The notes below the pieces were generated by a model that made no database searches, was not told the origin of the DNA, and saw nothing but the letters and a program-made list of their open reading frames with translations. Position numbers and translations under genes: made by a program. Below are positions 26,041 to 39,092 of a stretch of 64,000 nt of DNA, one piece after another; position 1 is the stretch's first letter; every line of letters starts with the position of its first letter. Location: positions 992,001 to 1,056,000 of the forward strand of contig NZ_JAJAQH010000006.1 in assembly GCF_020523625.1 (NCBI RefSeq), in the 5' to 3' direction. Source of the stretch: Methylovorus menthalis. Lineage in GTDB: Bacteria; Pseudomonadota; Gammaproteobacteria; Burkholderiales; Methylophilaceae.

Positions 26041-26373
26041 TCAAGCAGTTTTGGGCGCAAACATGATGATGGCCATGCCACACAGGGCTACGCCAGCGCC
26101 GAGCAGATCCCATCCACTCGGGCGTATGCCATCCACCTGCCATAGCCAGACGATGGCAACCGCGATATAGACCCCGCCATAAGCCGCATACACCCGCCCC
26201 GCTGCGGTGGGATGCAGCGATAGCAGCCAGGCAAACAATGCTAGCGAGATCGCCGCTGGCACCAGCAGCCAGATGCTTTTGCCTTTGCTTAAATATAAAT
26301 ATGGCAGATAACAGCCGACAATCTCGGCAATGGCGGTCAGCACAAACAGCAGAAACGTATTCAGCGGATGCAT
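26041..26373 (-). CDS. YnfA/UPF0060 family membrane protein
   Basis: The 110-residue protein has four hydrophobic helices with the UPF0060 marks '[16 protein letters not shown]', '[12 protein letters not shown]' and '[16 protein letters not shown]'. The family resembles small-multidrug-resistance transporters. It lies 48 bp upstream of the CDF gene on the same strand. Confidence 0.93.
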   Translation of the reverse strand: MHPLNTFLLFVLTAIAEIVGCYLPYLYLSKGKSIWLLVPAAISLALFAWLLSLHPTAAGRVYAAYGGVYIAVAIVWLWQVDGIRPSGWDLLGAGVALCGMAIIMFAPKTA

Positions 26374-26431
26374 AAGGTTCTCGTGAAGTTAATCTTGAAT
26401 ATACCTGCATTTTGCCTGGCTTGCGGACAAT

Positions 26432-26454
26432 AAAAAAGCGCCCGCAGGCGCTTT
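26432..26454 (-). terminator. Intrinsic terminator of the TM-helix-repeat gene
   Basis: AAAGCGCC pairs perfectly with GGCGCTTT around CGCA, with a T-run on the minus strand, 24 bases after the stop of the gene at 26478. Confidence 0.85.
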
Positions 26455-26477
26455 CAGGAGTTGCTCAACAAGCAGGG

Positions 26478-27158
26478 TTACTTGTTGTTGTTCTTGTTTT
26501 TGTGGAAGTTTTCGATAATGCCGGCTGCCCAATCCTTGCCGCCCAGGCCAAAAGCAATCGCCAGCGCCAGGAAAATGGCACCGAATACGATCACGAAGAG
26601 CGAGGTCAGCAGTTGCGTGCCGATATCCAGCTGTTCCAGTGCTACGAACATGGCGAGAATCTGGATGCCATACTCGGCCGAGGTGCTGATGGCCAGCGCG
26701 CCGCTGAACTTGATGCCGTGCAGCCATGCGAATACCAGGCGGTTAACGAAGCGGGCCAGCAAGGTACCAAACAGCAATACCAGGATGGCGATGATGATCT
26801 TGGGCAGATAGTTTGCCAGCTGGTGCAGCATCACGGCTACTTCGTTCAGGCCCAGGGCATTGGCGCCAGTGATGACGAACAGCAGGATAACCAGCCAGTA
26901 GACGACCTGGCTGATGACGCCGCTCAGGGTAAGGTCGAATTCACTATGCTTGAGGAAGGCTTCAAGGCCGGATTTGTCAGCGAATTTATCGAAATGGGTG
27001 AATTCAAGCACGCGCTTGACGCCGACACAGGCGATTTTTGCCAGTACCCAGCCGAAGAACAGAATGACCATGACGGCTAACAACTTTGGGAAAAATGTAG
27101 CGACCTGGCCCCAGAACTGATTGAGTGACGATAAAAAGATATCGATCTGAGTTTGCAT
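26478..27158 (-). CDS. Mechanosensitive-channel-like membrane protein (TM-helix repeat)
   Basis: The 226-residue protein has about five membrane helices in two repeats, each with the conserved TM-helix pattern ('FPKLLAVMVILFFGWVLAKI' and 'LPKIIIAILVLLFGTLLARF'). This resembles the CmpX/MscS-related group with no cytoplasmic MscS domain. A Gly-rich region and a short Asn/Lys tail close the protein. AGGAGG precedes the start. A ten-base inverted repeat in the leader (27178/27280) could form a structured 5' region. Confidence 0.8.
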   Translation of the reverse strand: MQTQIDIFLSSLNQFWGQVATFFPKLLAVMVILFFGWVLAKIACVGVKRVLEFTHFDKFADKSGLEAFLKHSEFDLTLSGVISQVVYWLVILLFVITGANALGLNEVAVMLHQLANYLPKIIIAILVLLFGTLLARFVNRLVFAWLHGIKFSGALAISTSAEYGIQILAMFVALEQLDIGTQLLTSLFVIVFGAIFLALAIAFGLGGKDWAAGIIENFHKNKNNNK

Positions 27159-27177
27159 TGGATCCTCCTAAATATGT

Positions 27178-27289
27178 ATTGCGAGATACCTTGAATACCG
27201 CTAAGGCCGCAGCTGTGGAATGGATGTTGTGCTGCGTAGACTCAAAAAAGCCGAGCTGCATTTTGGCGCAATTAGTCCAATCTCGCAAT
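27178..27289 (-). promoter_or_regulatory. Leader closed by a ten-base inverted repeat
   Basis: On the minus strand ATTGCGAGAT and ATCTCGCAAT (27280-27289 and 27178-27187) are perfect complements 92 bases apart, ending about 20 bases before the start codon at 27158. Inside, GCAGCT and AGCTGC can pair. This could be a structured regulatory leader; a chance repeat is not excluded. Confidence 0.35.
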
Positions 27290-27375
27290 AAACTTAGGGG
27301 TTATTTACTCGATATTACTTTAACTATCTAATTTATCCATTTGTAAATAATTGAAATAAAAATATTAATATAGCC

Positions 27376-27879
27376 TTATTTAAACAAGCGACGCACCAAC
27401 AGGTGATCCAGACTCAAGCTGCCTGCCCCACGGAATAACAGCGGCAGGAACATGACGATATACAGCAAAGGCAGTTTGTAATTGCCCAGGCCATCGCCGG
27501 TTTCATCAATGATGCGGTAGCCGGTGAGCAACTGGCTGAGGCTATGCCATTCGGCAGGCCAATGTACCGCGGCAATCGCCACGATGGTCAGGATGATAAG
27601 GGAGAGGCTGACAAAGCGGGTGGCCAGCCCCAGCACCAGCAGCACGGCCCCGCCCAGCTCAAACCAGGTGGCTATCTGCCAGCTGACATCAGGCGGCAAC
27701 AGGCTGAAAGGAAAAGGAAAGCTCACATCAGCAAACCAGTTGCTGCCCATGAGTTTTTCGTAGCCTGCTTCGCCAAACTCCCAGGCCAGGATCAGGCGCA
27801 GAACAAGTGGCGGCAAGGCATCGCCAATCCGGTTGCTAATATGCTGAAAAGGTTGGTAAAAGCGCATGATGTTCGACAT
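27376..27879 (-). CDS. DoxX-family membrane protein
   Basis: The 167-residue protein has four hydrophobic segments and the DoxX pattern '[20 protein letters not shown]' followed by '[22 protein letters not shown]'. DoxX relatives are linked to thiosulfate:quinone and thiol-redox systems. ATG 27879 is chosen with AGGGGA upstream; the frame runs much further, but the upstream translation is not protein-like. It lies 59 bp downstream of msrQ on the same strand and is probably in its operon, which suggests a redox role. Confidence 0.85.
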   Translation of the reverse strand: MSNIMRFYQPFQHISNRIGDALPPLVLRLILAWEFGEAGYEKLMGSNWFADVSFPFPFSLLPPDVSWQIATWFELGGAVLLVLGLATRFVSLSLIILTIVAIAAVHWPAEWHSLSQLLTGYRIIDETGDGLGNYKLPLLYIVMFLPLLFRGAGSLSLDHLLVRRLFK

Positions 27880-27938
27880 TGGATTCCCCTTGTAAATAAT
27901 GAGTGTTACAAGGCTTAGTCGCGGAGATGCGCTTATCC

Positions 27939-28550
27939 TTACACCAGCTGCCCTTTTCTTTTGCGCAGGGTGAATGCCACGCGTATTGCCAGCAGCACAC
28001 TCAGCACCAGGGCATACAGCATGGGCTCGGTGATGTCTTTTTTCACCAGCCACCAGAAATGCAGTACGGCAAAAATCGCGACCAGATACACCAGCCGATG
28101 CAAGGGTTTCCAGCGCTGACGCAGGCGCTTGATCATGGCGTTGCTCGATGTCAGCGCCAGCGGAATGCTGAGCATGAAAGCGGCAAAGCCAACCAGCACA
28201 TAGGGATGCTTGATGATGTCTTTGGCAATCTCCTGCCAATCAAACCAGTGGTCCAGCCAGACATAGGTGGTGATGTGCAGGCAGGCATAGAAAAACATGA
28301 AAAGCCCTGCCATGCGCCGCAATTGCACCGGCCACGCCGTACCGGTAAGCAGGCGCAAGGGCGTGAATGACAAGGTGACCAGCAGAATGACCAAGGCCCA
28401 GGTGCCGGTGGACCGCTCGATGAACTCGATGGGGTTGGCGCCAAGGTCATCGTGCATACCCAGCCACAGCAGGCGGGCCAGCGGAATGAGCGCGAGCAGG
28501 AACAAGCCGGCCTTGATCAGGCCCAGCTGTTGTCGATTGGGTGGGAGCAT
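27939..28550 (-). CDS. msrQ: Heme-binding membrane subunit MsrQ
   Basis: The 203-residue protein has six membrane helices and the YedZ pattern, with heme-ligand histidines in '[18 protein letters not shown]' and '[21 protein letters not shown]'. It delivers quinone-derived electrons to MsrP to repair oxidised methionines in periplasmic proteins. It starts two bases after the msrP stop, so the two genes are coupled. Confidence 0.92.
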   Translation of the reverse strand: MLPPNRQQLGLIKAGLFLLALIPLARLLWLGMHDDLGANPIEFIERSTGTWALVILLVTLSFTPLRLLTGTAWPVQLRRMAGLFMFFYACLHITTYVWLDHWFDWQEIAKDIIKHPYVLVGFAAFMLSIPLALTSSNAMIKRLRQRWKPLHRLVYLVAIFAVLHFWWLVKKDITEPMLYALVLSVLLAIRVAFTLRKRKGQLV

Positions 28551-28552
28551 GA

Positions 28553-29527
28553 TCAGAAGTTCTTGCGCAGATCCATGCCGCTATACAGGTGGGCAACCTG
28601 CTCGGCGTAGCCATTGAACATCTGGGTCTTGACGCGTGGTGAAAACACGCTGCCGCCGATGCGCCTTTCCGAGGCTTGCGTCCAGCGCGGATGATCCACC
28701 GTGGGGTTCACATTGGCATAAAAGCCATATTCCCGCGGCCCGGCTTTTACCCAGGTGGTTTGTGGCATGGTCTCGCGAAAGCGAATCTTGACGATGGCCT
28801 TGGCGCCTTTGAAGCCATATTTCCACGGCACCACTAGTCTGATGGGGGCGCCATTCTGATTAGGCAGCACCTCGCCATAGAGACCGACCGCGAGAATGGT
28901 GAGTGGGTTCATGGCTTCATCCATGCGCAGGCCTTCGGTATACGGCCAATCCAGAATAGGCACGCGGGCGCCGGGCATCCTCAGCGAATCATCCAGCGTG
29001 ACAAATTCCACGAACTTGGCATTGGCAGTGGGCTCGGCCCATTTGATCAGTTGCGCCATTGGCAGGCCTACCCATGGAATGACCATGGACCAGCCCTCAA
29101 CGCAGCGCATGCGATAGATGCGCTCTTCCAGCGGAGCGATTTTCAGGATGTCTTCCAGATTGACCGTGCGCGGATTTTTCACCTCGCCTTCAATGGCAAC
29201 ACTCCACGGCGTGGGCTTGAACAGCTTGGAGTGTTCAGATGGATCACTCTTGCTGGTGCCGAATTCGTAGTAATTGTTGTAGTTGGTGACATCGTCATAC
29301 GGGGTGAGCTTTTCATCCGTCCCGTAGGCGGTTTTGCTGAAGCCGGTGATCTTTTTGCGCTGCTCGGCAGCGGCCCGGGCATGGTTAGGAATAAGGCCGT
29401 AACCCGCTGCCGCCGTTGCCAGCAGACCAAAACCAGCCGCCTTGATGAATTGCCGCCTGTCCTGATACACGCTTTGTGGTGTGATTTCGGAAGGGGTGAT
29501 ATCGGATTGTTTGCCTATCAGCATCAT
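28553..29527 (-). CDS. msrP: Periplasmic methionine sulfoxide reductase MsrP (molybdenum)
   Basis: The 324-residue protein has a Tat signal ('[21 protein letters not shown]') and the sulfite-oxidase-type molybdopterin fold. The Mo ligand cysteine lies in '[15 protein letters not shown]' and the C-terminal '[11 protein letters not shown]' is conserved. It reduces methionine sulfoxide in envelope proteins with electrons from MsrQ. AGGAG precedes two adjacent in-frame ATGs (29527 and 29524). Confidence 0.93.
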   Translation of the reverse strand: MMLIGKQSDITPSEITPQSVYQDRRQFIKAAGFGLLATAAAGYGLIPNHARAAAEQRKKITGFSKTAYGTDEKLTPYDDVTNYNNYYEFGTSKSDPSEHSKLFKPTPWSVAIEGEVKNPRTVNLEDILKIAPLEERIYRMRCVEGWSMVIPWVGLPMAQLIKWAEPTANAKFVEFVTLDDSLRMPGARVPILDWPYTEGLRMDEAMNPLTILAVGLYGEVLPNQNGAPIRLVVPWKYGFKGAKAIVKIRFRETMPQTTWVKAGPREYGFYANVNPTVDHPRWTQASERRIGGSVFSPRVKTQMFNGYAEQVAHLYSGMDLRKNF

Positions 29528-29645
29528 GATGCTCCTGCGTAAACCTGCCTGTGAGTCGGAATAAGTCCAGCAGCAAGCTGCCTGGCTTACCCCTTAGTCG
29601 TACAGAACGCGGCGGCCTTACATATTCACAGGCCGAACGTGAAAA

Positions 29646-30563
29646 TTATTGGCGTGGCAAGCTTTGCTGACTACGGGCAATCTCGTCACCCAGGCTTTCT
29701 GCGCCGATATCCTGCGTAATATGCTGCGCGTCAGCCAGCAGCTGGCGGGCTTCATCCGGATGCTGGCTGGCTGCCTTGGCCAGCGCCAGATAGTAATAGC
29801 CTTTGGCTTCCCAATAGGCTCCACTTTGATCCTTGGCGATCTTGATGACTTTCTGAATGTATTTTTCGGCGTTGGGGTAATCCTGAGCCGAGGTGTAGAT
29901 GCGACCAAGCTCAAGGTTGGCATGGCAGAACTGATCAAGATCCCCCGCCCGTTCCTGCATAAGTACGGCCTTGAGCTGGTATTCCACTGCCTGGTCGTGT
30001 TGCTGAAGGCTGCTGTAGGTGGAGGCTATGCGGGCAAAGCCATCGGCCCGCTCATTGTCATTCGCCGCCAGCGTACTGCCTTGCAAGTAGTGTTGCAGCC
30101 CGCCCTTGAGGTCACCCGAGGCCACCATGGTATCGCCGATCAGGTTAAGGTCTATGCGCTGAAAGTTGGAGTCGTTGGTGCTCTTGGCAAGTGCCAGGCT
30201 TTGCTGGTAGGCCGCGAGCGCTTCCGGATAATGCTGGGCGCTTTTTTGCACATTGCCGATCAGGGTGAGGGCGATGATGTGCTCCATGGGCGTGGACGAT
30301 AGCTTTTCAGCAGCCATCAGGGCATTGATGGCCTGATCAAACTGGCCAGTACCGCCATGCGCGCGGCCTTTGCACAGCAAGGCCTGGCGGTTGGATTTAT
30401 CCTGTTTCAATACCTGCTCGGCAAAGGCCAGCGCCTTGGAGGCATCGCCCTCGCCTATGGCGCGGTTACAGGCGGCAATTTTCTCCGCAAGATTGTCATC
30501 TCCGGCCTGTGCCAGCGTACTGGCGGCCACCATCACTGCAAACAAAAAGACTCTTAAACGCAT
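29646..30563 (-). CDS. Exported TPR-repeat protein
   Basis: The 305-residue protein has a signal peptide ending 'STLAQA' and at least six tetratricopeptide-like repeats. Such repeats mediate protein binding in the periplasm. ATG 30563 with GGAA upstream is chosen; it lies two bases after the cysQ stop, so it is translationally coupled to cysQ as the last gene of the smc-zipA-ligA-cysQ operon. The partner is unknown. Confidence 0.8.
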   Translation of the reverse strand: MRLRVFLFAVMVAASTLAQAGDDNLAEKIAACNRAIGEGDASKALAFAEQVLKQDKSNRQALLCKGRAHGGTGQFDQAINALMAAEKLSSTPMEHIIALTLIGNVQKSAQHYPEALAAYQQSLALAKSTNDSNFQRIDLNLIGDTMVASGDLKGGLQHYLQGSTLAANDNERADGFARIASTYSSLQQHDQAVEYQLKAVLMQERAGDLDQFCHANLELGRIYTSAQDYPNAEKYIQKVIKIAKDQSGAYWEAKGYYYLALAKAASQHPDEARQLLADAQHITQDIGAESLGDEIARSQQSLPRQ

Positions 30564-30565
30564 CG

Positions 30566-33503
<2,938 letters not shown>

Positions 33504-34895
33504 TCAGGAGAATAAACGGGCGGCCGTCTGGCCACCGGGCATGATGCCGCGGGTAATCATCTGCGCGTGCAGCATTTTCAGCTGCTGGCGAATCCGGTCT
33601 ATTTGGGCATCAGTGAGCTGGCGGTAGTTGTCATCTACCAGGTTGGCACTCAGGCTGTTGGACATCTGGCGCGCCGCCAGCACCATCTGATTGAATACCT
33701 CGGTGCAGTTTTTGACGTGAGGGATATCCAGCTGGAACACCACGCCCTTGATCACGACTGTGCGCAGCATGTCGGCATTGAAGGGGTTGCTGTCCTGATT
33801 GATCAGCGAAAACGATGTGTGGCCCTGCTCATCGCGATAATGGAAAGCGCCATCGTTACCCAGCACCAAGCCGCTGGCCTCAGCCAGGCCACGGAATTTG
33901 GTGCCAGTGAACGGGCCATTGCTGCCTTGCACAATATGCAGGCTGACCAGTTTATCGACCTCGATACAAAACGCATCCAGCGCCTGGGCGTAGACCAGCG
34001 GATCAGCCGCACCTTGCCATTCCACCTGCGCGCCAAGATTAAGCGCAATATCTTCAGCGGCATTCTGAAAGCGGATCAGCATTTCACGCGACACCGCGCC
34101 TGAGCGATCAGCCAGCTGCAGGCTGCATACGCAGCGGGTAAACTCGCCCTGCTCCTGCTCGCGCGTCAGCAAATGCCACTCGCGGAAAGCATCCAGGCCA
34201 AAGGCATTCACCGGCTTGTCAATCTCGGAAAAATTCAGGAACTGCTGGCGCAAGGCGGCACCGCTATAGGGGCGCGGCAGATAAAGAATCGCGCTAAGGT
34301 CAATTTGCGCATCAACATCTGCAGGCAATGCCACGGATTCTGGCGCAGCAGCTGGCTGGGATTCTTCAGTGACAGGTTCATCCCAAGGGGCAGTTGTCGA
34401 GCCCAGGTTTATCGCAGGCTCTTCTGCCAGCACATGCTCAACGGGTTGTTCTGGAGGTAAATCAGCGACCGGGTTTTCGGTGTAGGCGGATGGTGCTGCT
34501 TCTGGCGCTTGCTCAGCGATTTCTTCCGTAACATCCAGATGGAGGGGAGCTTGGCTGATGGCGGGCTCTGGCTCTTCCCTTGCGTCGGGCTCTGCTGGCA
34601 TGCTGAAACGCGGTTCAGCTTCATGGGAAGCCGCAACTTGCGGTGCCGGCTCGTCATCCTGTATGCGCACGCGAACCACGAACTCTTCTTCCTCGGGTTC
34701 TTCGCGTTTGTCACCGCGTAATACGGTGTGGGGGTCTATGCGAAAGTCTTCGTCCATCAGCACATCGGTTTCAGGCTCGACAAAACGGCTTTCGGTTTCC
34801 TTGTGCAGCTTACGCTCTTGCCACCAGTTGAAAAGCACGACTGCGAAGATGATCAGTGCGCCCAGGGCAATCAATGCTAGCTGTAAATCGGTCAT
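33504..34895 (-). CDS. zipA: Cell division protein ZipA
   Basis: The 463-residue protein has one N-terminal membrane helix ('LALIALGALIIFAVVLFNWW'), a long acidic, Pro/Glu-rich linker (about residues 50-190) and a C-terminal FtsZ-binding domain. It anchors the Z ring to the inner membrane. The linker is longer than in Escherichia coli. It lies between smc and ligA. Confidence 0.9.
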   Translation of the reverse strand: MTDLQLALIALGALIIFAVVLFNWWQERKLHKETESRFVEPETDVLMDEDFRIDPHTVLRGDKREEPEEEEFVVRVRIQDDEPAPQVAASHEAEPRFSMPAEPDAREEPEPAISQAPLHLDVTEEIAEQAPEAAPSAYTENPVADLPPEQPVEHVLAEEPAINLGSTTAPWDEPVTEESQPAAAPESVALPADVDAQIDLSAILYLPRPYSGAALRQQFLNFSEIDKPVNAFGLDAFREWHLLTREQEQGEFTRCVCSLQLADRSGAVSREMLIRFQNAAEDIALNLGAQVEWQGAADPLVYAQALDAFCIEVDKLVSLHIVQGSNGPFTGTKFRGLAEASGLVLGNDGAFHYRDEQGHTSFSLINQDSNPFNADMLRTVVIKGVVFQLDIPHVKNCTEVFNQMVLAARQMSNSLSANLVDDNYRQLTDAQIDRIRQQLKMLHAQMITRGIMPGGQTAARLFS

Positions 34896-34947
34896 GTGTT
34901 AATGCACTCTATTGGTGTTTACTTGTAAATAAGGCGGAATCTTTGAT

Positions 34948-37900
34948 TTATGCGGCCGACTCGTGCATCTGCAGCGCCATTTGCATGTCAACTTCCACCA
35001 CGCGAGAAACCCCCGACTCCTGCATAGTGACCCCTATCATTTGCTGGGCCATCTCCATTGTTATTTTATTATGACTTACAAACAGGAATTGCGTACGTTC
35101 CGACATTTTTTTTACCATCGCGCAAAAACGCTCGGTATTGCTGTCATCCAATGGCGCGTCCACTTCGTCCATCAGGCAGAACGGCGCCGGATTAAGCCGG
35201 AACAAGGCAAAGACCAGCGCCAGCGCCGTCAGGGCCTTTTCGCCACCAGACAACAAATGAATGGTGCTGTTTTTCTTGCCGGGTGGCTGGGCAAATACCT
35301 GCATGCCAGTATCCAGTATCTCATCGCCTAAAAGCTCCAGCCGCGCCTGCCCGCCACCAAACAATGAAGCAAATAGCTCGCCAAAGTGACGATTGGCTTC
35401 GTCAAAGGTCTGTTGCAGGCGGCTGCGGGTTTCGCGATCAATGCGGCGGATGGCGTCTTCCAGCGTCTGGATGGCCTGATCAAGATCGGTCGCCTGGCTG
35501 TCCAGATACTGTTTGCGCTCTTTTTCGCTTTCAAGCTCTTGCACAGCGGCAAGGTTGACCGGGCCTAAGGCCTCGATTTCTTCATTCAGCGTGCCCAGCT
35601 TGCGCTCCAGATCGCTTACCTTGATCTGCGCGGGCAGGCTTTCGCCCAGCACGGCTTCGTCAAGGCCAGTAGCCTCCAGCCCTTGCTGGCATTGCTCAAA
35701 TTGCAACCGGGCCTGCTGCTCCGCCAGCCGCGCCTGTTCCAGCTTGTCGCGCATGGGGTGCATCGATTGCTCAATCTGCATGCGCTGCTGTTCCTGCACC
35801 TGCAGGCCCTGTTCGGCGACGGTCATGGCATCCCGCGCCGCGGCCAGCTCGGCTTCGCGTGCCTGTTTGGCATTGACGGCCTGCTCAAGGTTGGACTTCA
35901 AGGTATCCATTTTTGCCGCTGCCAGCATGGCTTCTGTCTCTTGCTGCCGGACTGCCAGCGCATCCATCTCTTCTGAGGTGGATTGAAGTCTGTTATTTAA
36001 ATCATTGATATTGTTGGTGATTAATTTATTGTTAAATACCTGCTCTTGCGCTTCGCGTTCTGCTTTTTGCAGATTGGCGCGTGCCTGCGCCAGGGCGTTT
36101 TCGGCGGTAAAGCGTTGCTGCTGTGTATGCTGGCGTTCTTCCTGAAGCTGGGCCACGGAGGCTTGCAAGGCTTTTATGGCATCCTGTTTTTGCTGCAACT
36201 GGGCTTGCAACTCGGTGCGTCGCTCACGCAGCGTTTCCAGTTCACTCGCCAGTTGCTTGCCACGCTCCAGCGCATGCTGTCTTTGCTGCTGTAAACGCTG
36301 GATTTCAAGTTGCCGCTGGTGATGCTGCTGTGTTTGCACACGCAAGGCCTGCTGCTGTTGCTGATTATCCTGTCGCAGTGTTTGCAAGGTGGCTTCATGC
36401 GCAAGCAATGCTGCTTTTGCCTCGCTAACGCTGGTGGCCTGTTGCGGTAGCTCGCTGCTCAAGGCATCCAGTTCGCGCTGGCGCTCCAGCACGCCATTCA
36501 ATTCAGACTTGGCCGCATGCAGGCTGAGACTGTGGTGTGTGTAGACGTCGCCGTGCCGGTTGATCAGCATTTCCCCGGAATTCAATTCCGCTTGCATGCG
36601 CTCAGCCTGGCCGTCGTCTTCCACGATATAGATCTGACTTAACCAATCAGCAAGAACACCGGCCGCCCTGGCATTCTTCAAATTAATGCGGTCCAGCAAT
36701 CGTGGCCATGCACGTTGCGGTATCGCACTCGTTTGTGCCGTCGCTTCCGGCACCATCGCGCCCAGCGTCACCGCTGCTGGCGGTCTGGATGAGAGCGTCG
36801 GCGATCTGCCATTCTGCATCAGCGTATTCAGTCTGGCACCCAGTGCGGCTTCCACTGCAACTTCCCAGCCATCGGCAATTTTGAGTTGCTGCCACAGGCG
36901 CTCGCCTGATGCGATGCCGCTATTATTGAGCCATGACTCCAGCTGACTCTCGCGCCCCATGGATTGCTGGATTTTGCTGAGTGAGTTGACCTGGGCTTCT
37001 GTTTGCGCGAAAAGCCGCTCACTTGCCAATAAGGTCTCGCGCGCCAGCCGCAGCGCATCCTGCTGCTCTTGCTCACGCTGGCGGAGGTTCGCTATGCCCT
37101 GCTCAAGTGCAGAAATCGCCTGCTGCTCAGTTGCATGCGTAGCCTGCAATTGGGTAAGCACGTTTTCATCTGGGACACTCAGCTGTTGCCGATCTGTTTC
37201 CAGCTTGCGCTCGCGCTGGCTCAATTCAGCGAGGCTGCGCTCCATATGCTCAATGCCGGAGGCTTCCAGGCGTATGGATTGCTCGGCATCATTGAGGCTG
37301 CGCTGTGCAGCCGAATGCGTATGCAAGGCGGCCTGAAATGCACGCTCGATGTCCGGCATCGCCGCCTTGAATGCAGCAAGCGCAGCACTTGCCTCTGTCT
37401 CGCCAGTAGACGCTGTCAGCTGCTGCGCCTGCAGGGCGGCAAGCTGCTCCTTGAACGCTGCCTGCTGGCTTTCCAGCCGGGTGCGCTGTGCTTCAATCTG
37501 CTGCAGTTGTTGCTGCAGGCGGTCACGGGCCTCCTGCGTGTGTTTAACCTGCTGCTCCAGCCTGGCCAGCTCTGCATTGCTTTCGTAATACAAGGTCTGC
37601 ACTTGCTGGGTGATGATGTTGGTTTCCTGATAGCGCTGGCGCAAGGTTTCAACTTCGCTCTCGCTATGGCGCAATGCCGCCATTTGCGCTTCCAGGTCGT
37701 TGACCATCTTTTCAACCTGGCGCTGGGTTTTCTCCCAGCCATTGCCTGCATCCCGTTTTTTGAGCAGCCATAGCTGTCCCTGACTCAGCTTCAGGGTTTT
37801 TTGCAGGTCATGGTATTGCAGCGTGACCACAGCCTGCGACTCCAGGCGGGTAATCTGCTTGACCATCTCCTGGCGGATATCATCCACCCGCAGCAGATTT

Positions 37901-38466
37901 TCGCGCGTATCACGCAAGCGCAGCTCGGTCTCCCGGCGACGTTCTTTGTATTTGGATATGCCAGCGGCCTCTTCCAGAAAGACGCGCATCTCTTCAGGCT
38001 TGGCTTCAATAATCCGGGAGATGGTGTTCTGGCCAATGATGGCGTAAGCCCGGCCGCCCAGACCTGTCCCCAGAAACAGGTCGGCAACATCGCGGCGCCT
38101 GACGGCACTGTTATTGATGTAGTAACTGGAACCCTTGTCGCGCTCGATGACGCGCTTGACGGAGATTTCGGCATATTGCGCCCACTCGCCGCCCGCGCCG
38201 CCCAGGCTGTTGTCGAAGATCAACTCTACGCTGGCGCGCGAGATAGGCTTGCGATTGGCCGAGCCATTGAAAATCACGGCATCCATGGAGTCGCCGCGCA
38301 TTTCCTTGGCGCTGGATTCGCCCAGTACCCAGCGTATGGACTCCATGACATTGGATTTTCCACAGCCATTCGGACCGACAACCCCTACCCGCTGACCATG
38401 AATATGCAAGGTAGTGGGATCAACGAAGGATTTGAATCCGGCAAGTTTAAGATGGGTGAGGCGCAC
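34948..38466 (-). CDS. smc: Chromosome segregation protein SMC
   Basis: The 1172-residue ATPase organises the chromosome. The Walker A motif is 'GPNGCGKSN' near residue 32, the ABC signature 'LSGGEKAL' and Walker B 'FCLMDEVDAPLD' lie at the C-terminus, and long Gln/Glu/Leu-rich coiled coils flank a central hinge. The start is a GTG with no clear ribosome site, close to a TATAA-like sequence, so the transcript may be short-leadered. It begins the operon smc-zipA-ligA-cysQ-TPR. Confidence 0.96.
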   Translation of the reverse strand: MRLTHLKLAGFKSFVDPTTLHIHGQRVGVVGPNGCGKSNVMESIRWVLGESSAKEMRGDSMDAVIFNGSANRKPISRASVELIFDNSLGGAGGEWAQYAEISVKRVIERDKGSSYYINNSAVRRRDVADLFLGTGLGGRAYAIIGQNTISRIIEAKPEEMRVFLEEAAGISKYKERRRETELRLRDTRENLLRVDDIRQEMVKQITRLESQAVVTLQYHDLQKTLKLSQGQLWLLKKRDAGNGWEKTQRQVEKMVNDLEAQMAALRHSESEVETLRQRYQETNIITQQVQTLYYESNAELARLEQQVKHTQEARDRLQQQLQQIEAQRTRLESQQAAFKEQLAALQAQQLTASTGETEASAALAAFKAAMPDIERAFQAALHTHSAAQRSLNDAEQSIRLEASGIEHMERSLAELSQRERKLETDRQQLSVPDENVLTQLQATHATEQQAISALEQGIANLRQREQEQQDALRLARETLLASERLFAQTEAQVNSLSKIQQSMGRESQLESWLNNSGIASGERLWQQLKIADGWEVAVEAALGARLNTLMQNGRSPTLSSRPPAAVTLGAMVPEATAQTSAIPQRAWPRLLDRINLKNARAAGVLADWLSQIYIVEDDGQAERMQAELNSGEMLINRHGDVYTHHSLSLHAAKSELNGVLERQRELDALSSELPQQATSVSEAKAALLAHEATLQTLRQDNQQQQQALRVQTQQHHQRQLEIQRLQQQRQHALERGKQLASELETLRERRTELQAQLQQKQDAIKALQASVAQLQEERQHTQQQRFTAENALAQARANLQKAEREAQEQVFNNKLITNNINDLNNRLQSTSEEMDALAVRQQETEAMLAAAKMDTLKSNLEQAVNAKQAREAELAAARDAMTVAEQGLQVQEQQRMQIEQSMHPMRDKLEQARLAEQQARLQFEQCQQGLEATGLDEAVLGESLPAQIKVSDLERKLGTLNEEIEALGPVNLAAVQELESEKERKQYLDSQATDLDQAIQTLEDAIRRIDRETRSRLQQTFDEANRHFGELFASLFGGGQARLELLGDEILDTGMQVFAQPPGKKNSTIHLLSGGEKALTALALVFALFRLNPAPFCLMDEVDAPLDDSNTERFCAMVKKMSERTQFLFVSHNKITMEMAQQMIGVTMQESGVSRVVEVDMQMALQMHESAA

Positions 38467-38499
38467 TTTATAATGTGTTTTATCGTGAAGGCGAGCTTG

Positions 38500-38545
38500 T
38501 ATAATAAGCGATTGCGCGATGTGAACCGAACACTCGCTGGCGAGT
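38500..38545 (+). promoter_or_regulatory. Promoter and palindrome upstream of queF
   Basis: A perfect TATAAT at 38500-38505 is a likely -10 box for queF; no good -35 box is visible. ACTCGC-TG-GCGAGT at 38532-38545 is a perfect inverted repeat downstream of it and could be an operator or leader hairpin. I see no preQ1 riboswitch. Confidence 0.45.
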
Positions 38546-38581
38546 CCACATCCAATCCATTCAATTTATACGGTAGCCCTT

Positions 38582-39001
38582 ATGTCTAGTCAACCCACGA
38601 AAGCACTTGAAACCTTTGACAACCCACAGCCCGGCCGTGATTTTCACATCCACATGGAAATCCCCGAATTCACCTGCCTGTGCCCCAAAACCGGCCAACC
38701 GGATTTTGCGGTGCTGTATCTGGATTACATCCCTGATCAAAAGTGTGTGGAGTTGAAGAGCCTCAAGCTTTACATGTGGTCTTTCCGCGATGAAGGCTGC
38801 TTCCATGAAGCGGTGACCAACCGTATTCTGGACGACCTGGTTGCCGCGACCGACCCAAAATTCATGCGTCTGACTGCCAAGTTTTATGTGCGCGGCGGTA
38901 TATTTACCAACGTCGTGGCAGAACATCGCAAACCGGGCTGGCAGCCATTGCCACGCGTCGAGTTGAGCCAGTTTGACGCGCAATCGAATATTCGCGGTTA
39001 A
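38582..39001 (+). CDS. queF: NADPH-dependent preQ0 reductase QueF
   Basis: The 139-residue enzyme reduces preQ0 to preQ1 in queuosine synthesis. The QueF motif appears as '[16 protein letters not shown]' with the conserved Glu and the nucleophilic Cys in '[13 protein letters not shown]'. Length matches the short unimodular type. A strong terminator follows. Confidence 0.95.
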   Translation: MSSQPTKALETFDNPQPGRDFHIHMEIPEFTCLCPKTGQPDFAVLYLDYIPDQKCVELKSLKLYMWSFRDEGCFHEAVTNRILDDLVAATDPKFMRLTAKFYVRGGIFTNVVAEHRKPGWQPLPRVELSQFDAQSNIRG

Positions 39002-39021
39002 CACCTTTCCAGCAGCAACAT

Positions 39022-39050
39022 AATAAAGGCACGCCAAGCGTGCCTTTATT
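39022..39050. terminator. Intrinsic terminator after queF
   Basis: AATAAAGGCACGC pairs perfectly with GCGTGCCTTTATT over 13 positions around CAA. It also lies after the convergent PA2169-type gene. Confidence 0.88.
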
Positions 39051-39092
39051 TATTGAGGGCGAGAGGTAACCCCCTCTTCATTCAGGCCATTA

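Noticed and set aside
27880-28239. N-terminal extension of the DoxX frame to 287 codons
   Set aside because: The extra part overlaps msrQ in another frame, is not protein-like and has no ribosome site; the ATG at 27879 has a good one.
38582-38600. preQ1 riboswitch before queF
   Set aside because: The leader shows a palindrome but not the small pseudoknot sequence of preQ1 riboswitches.
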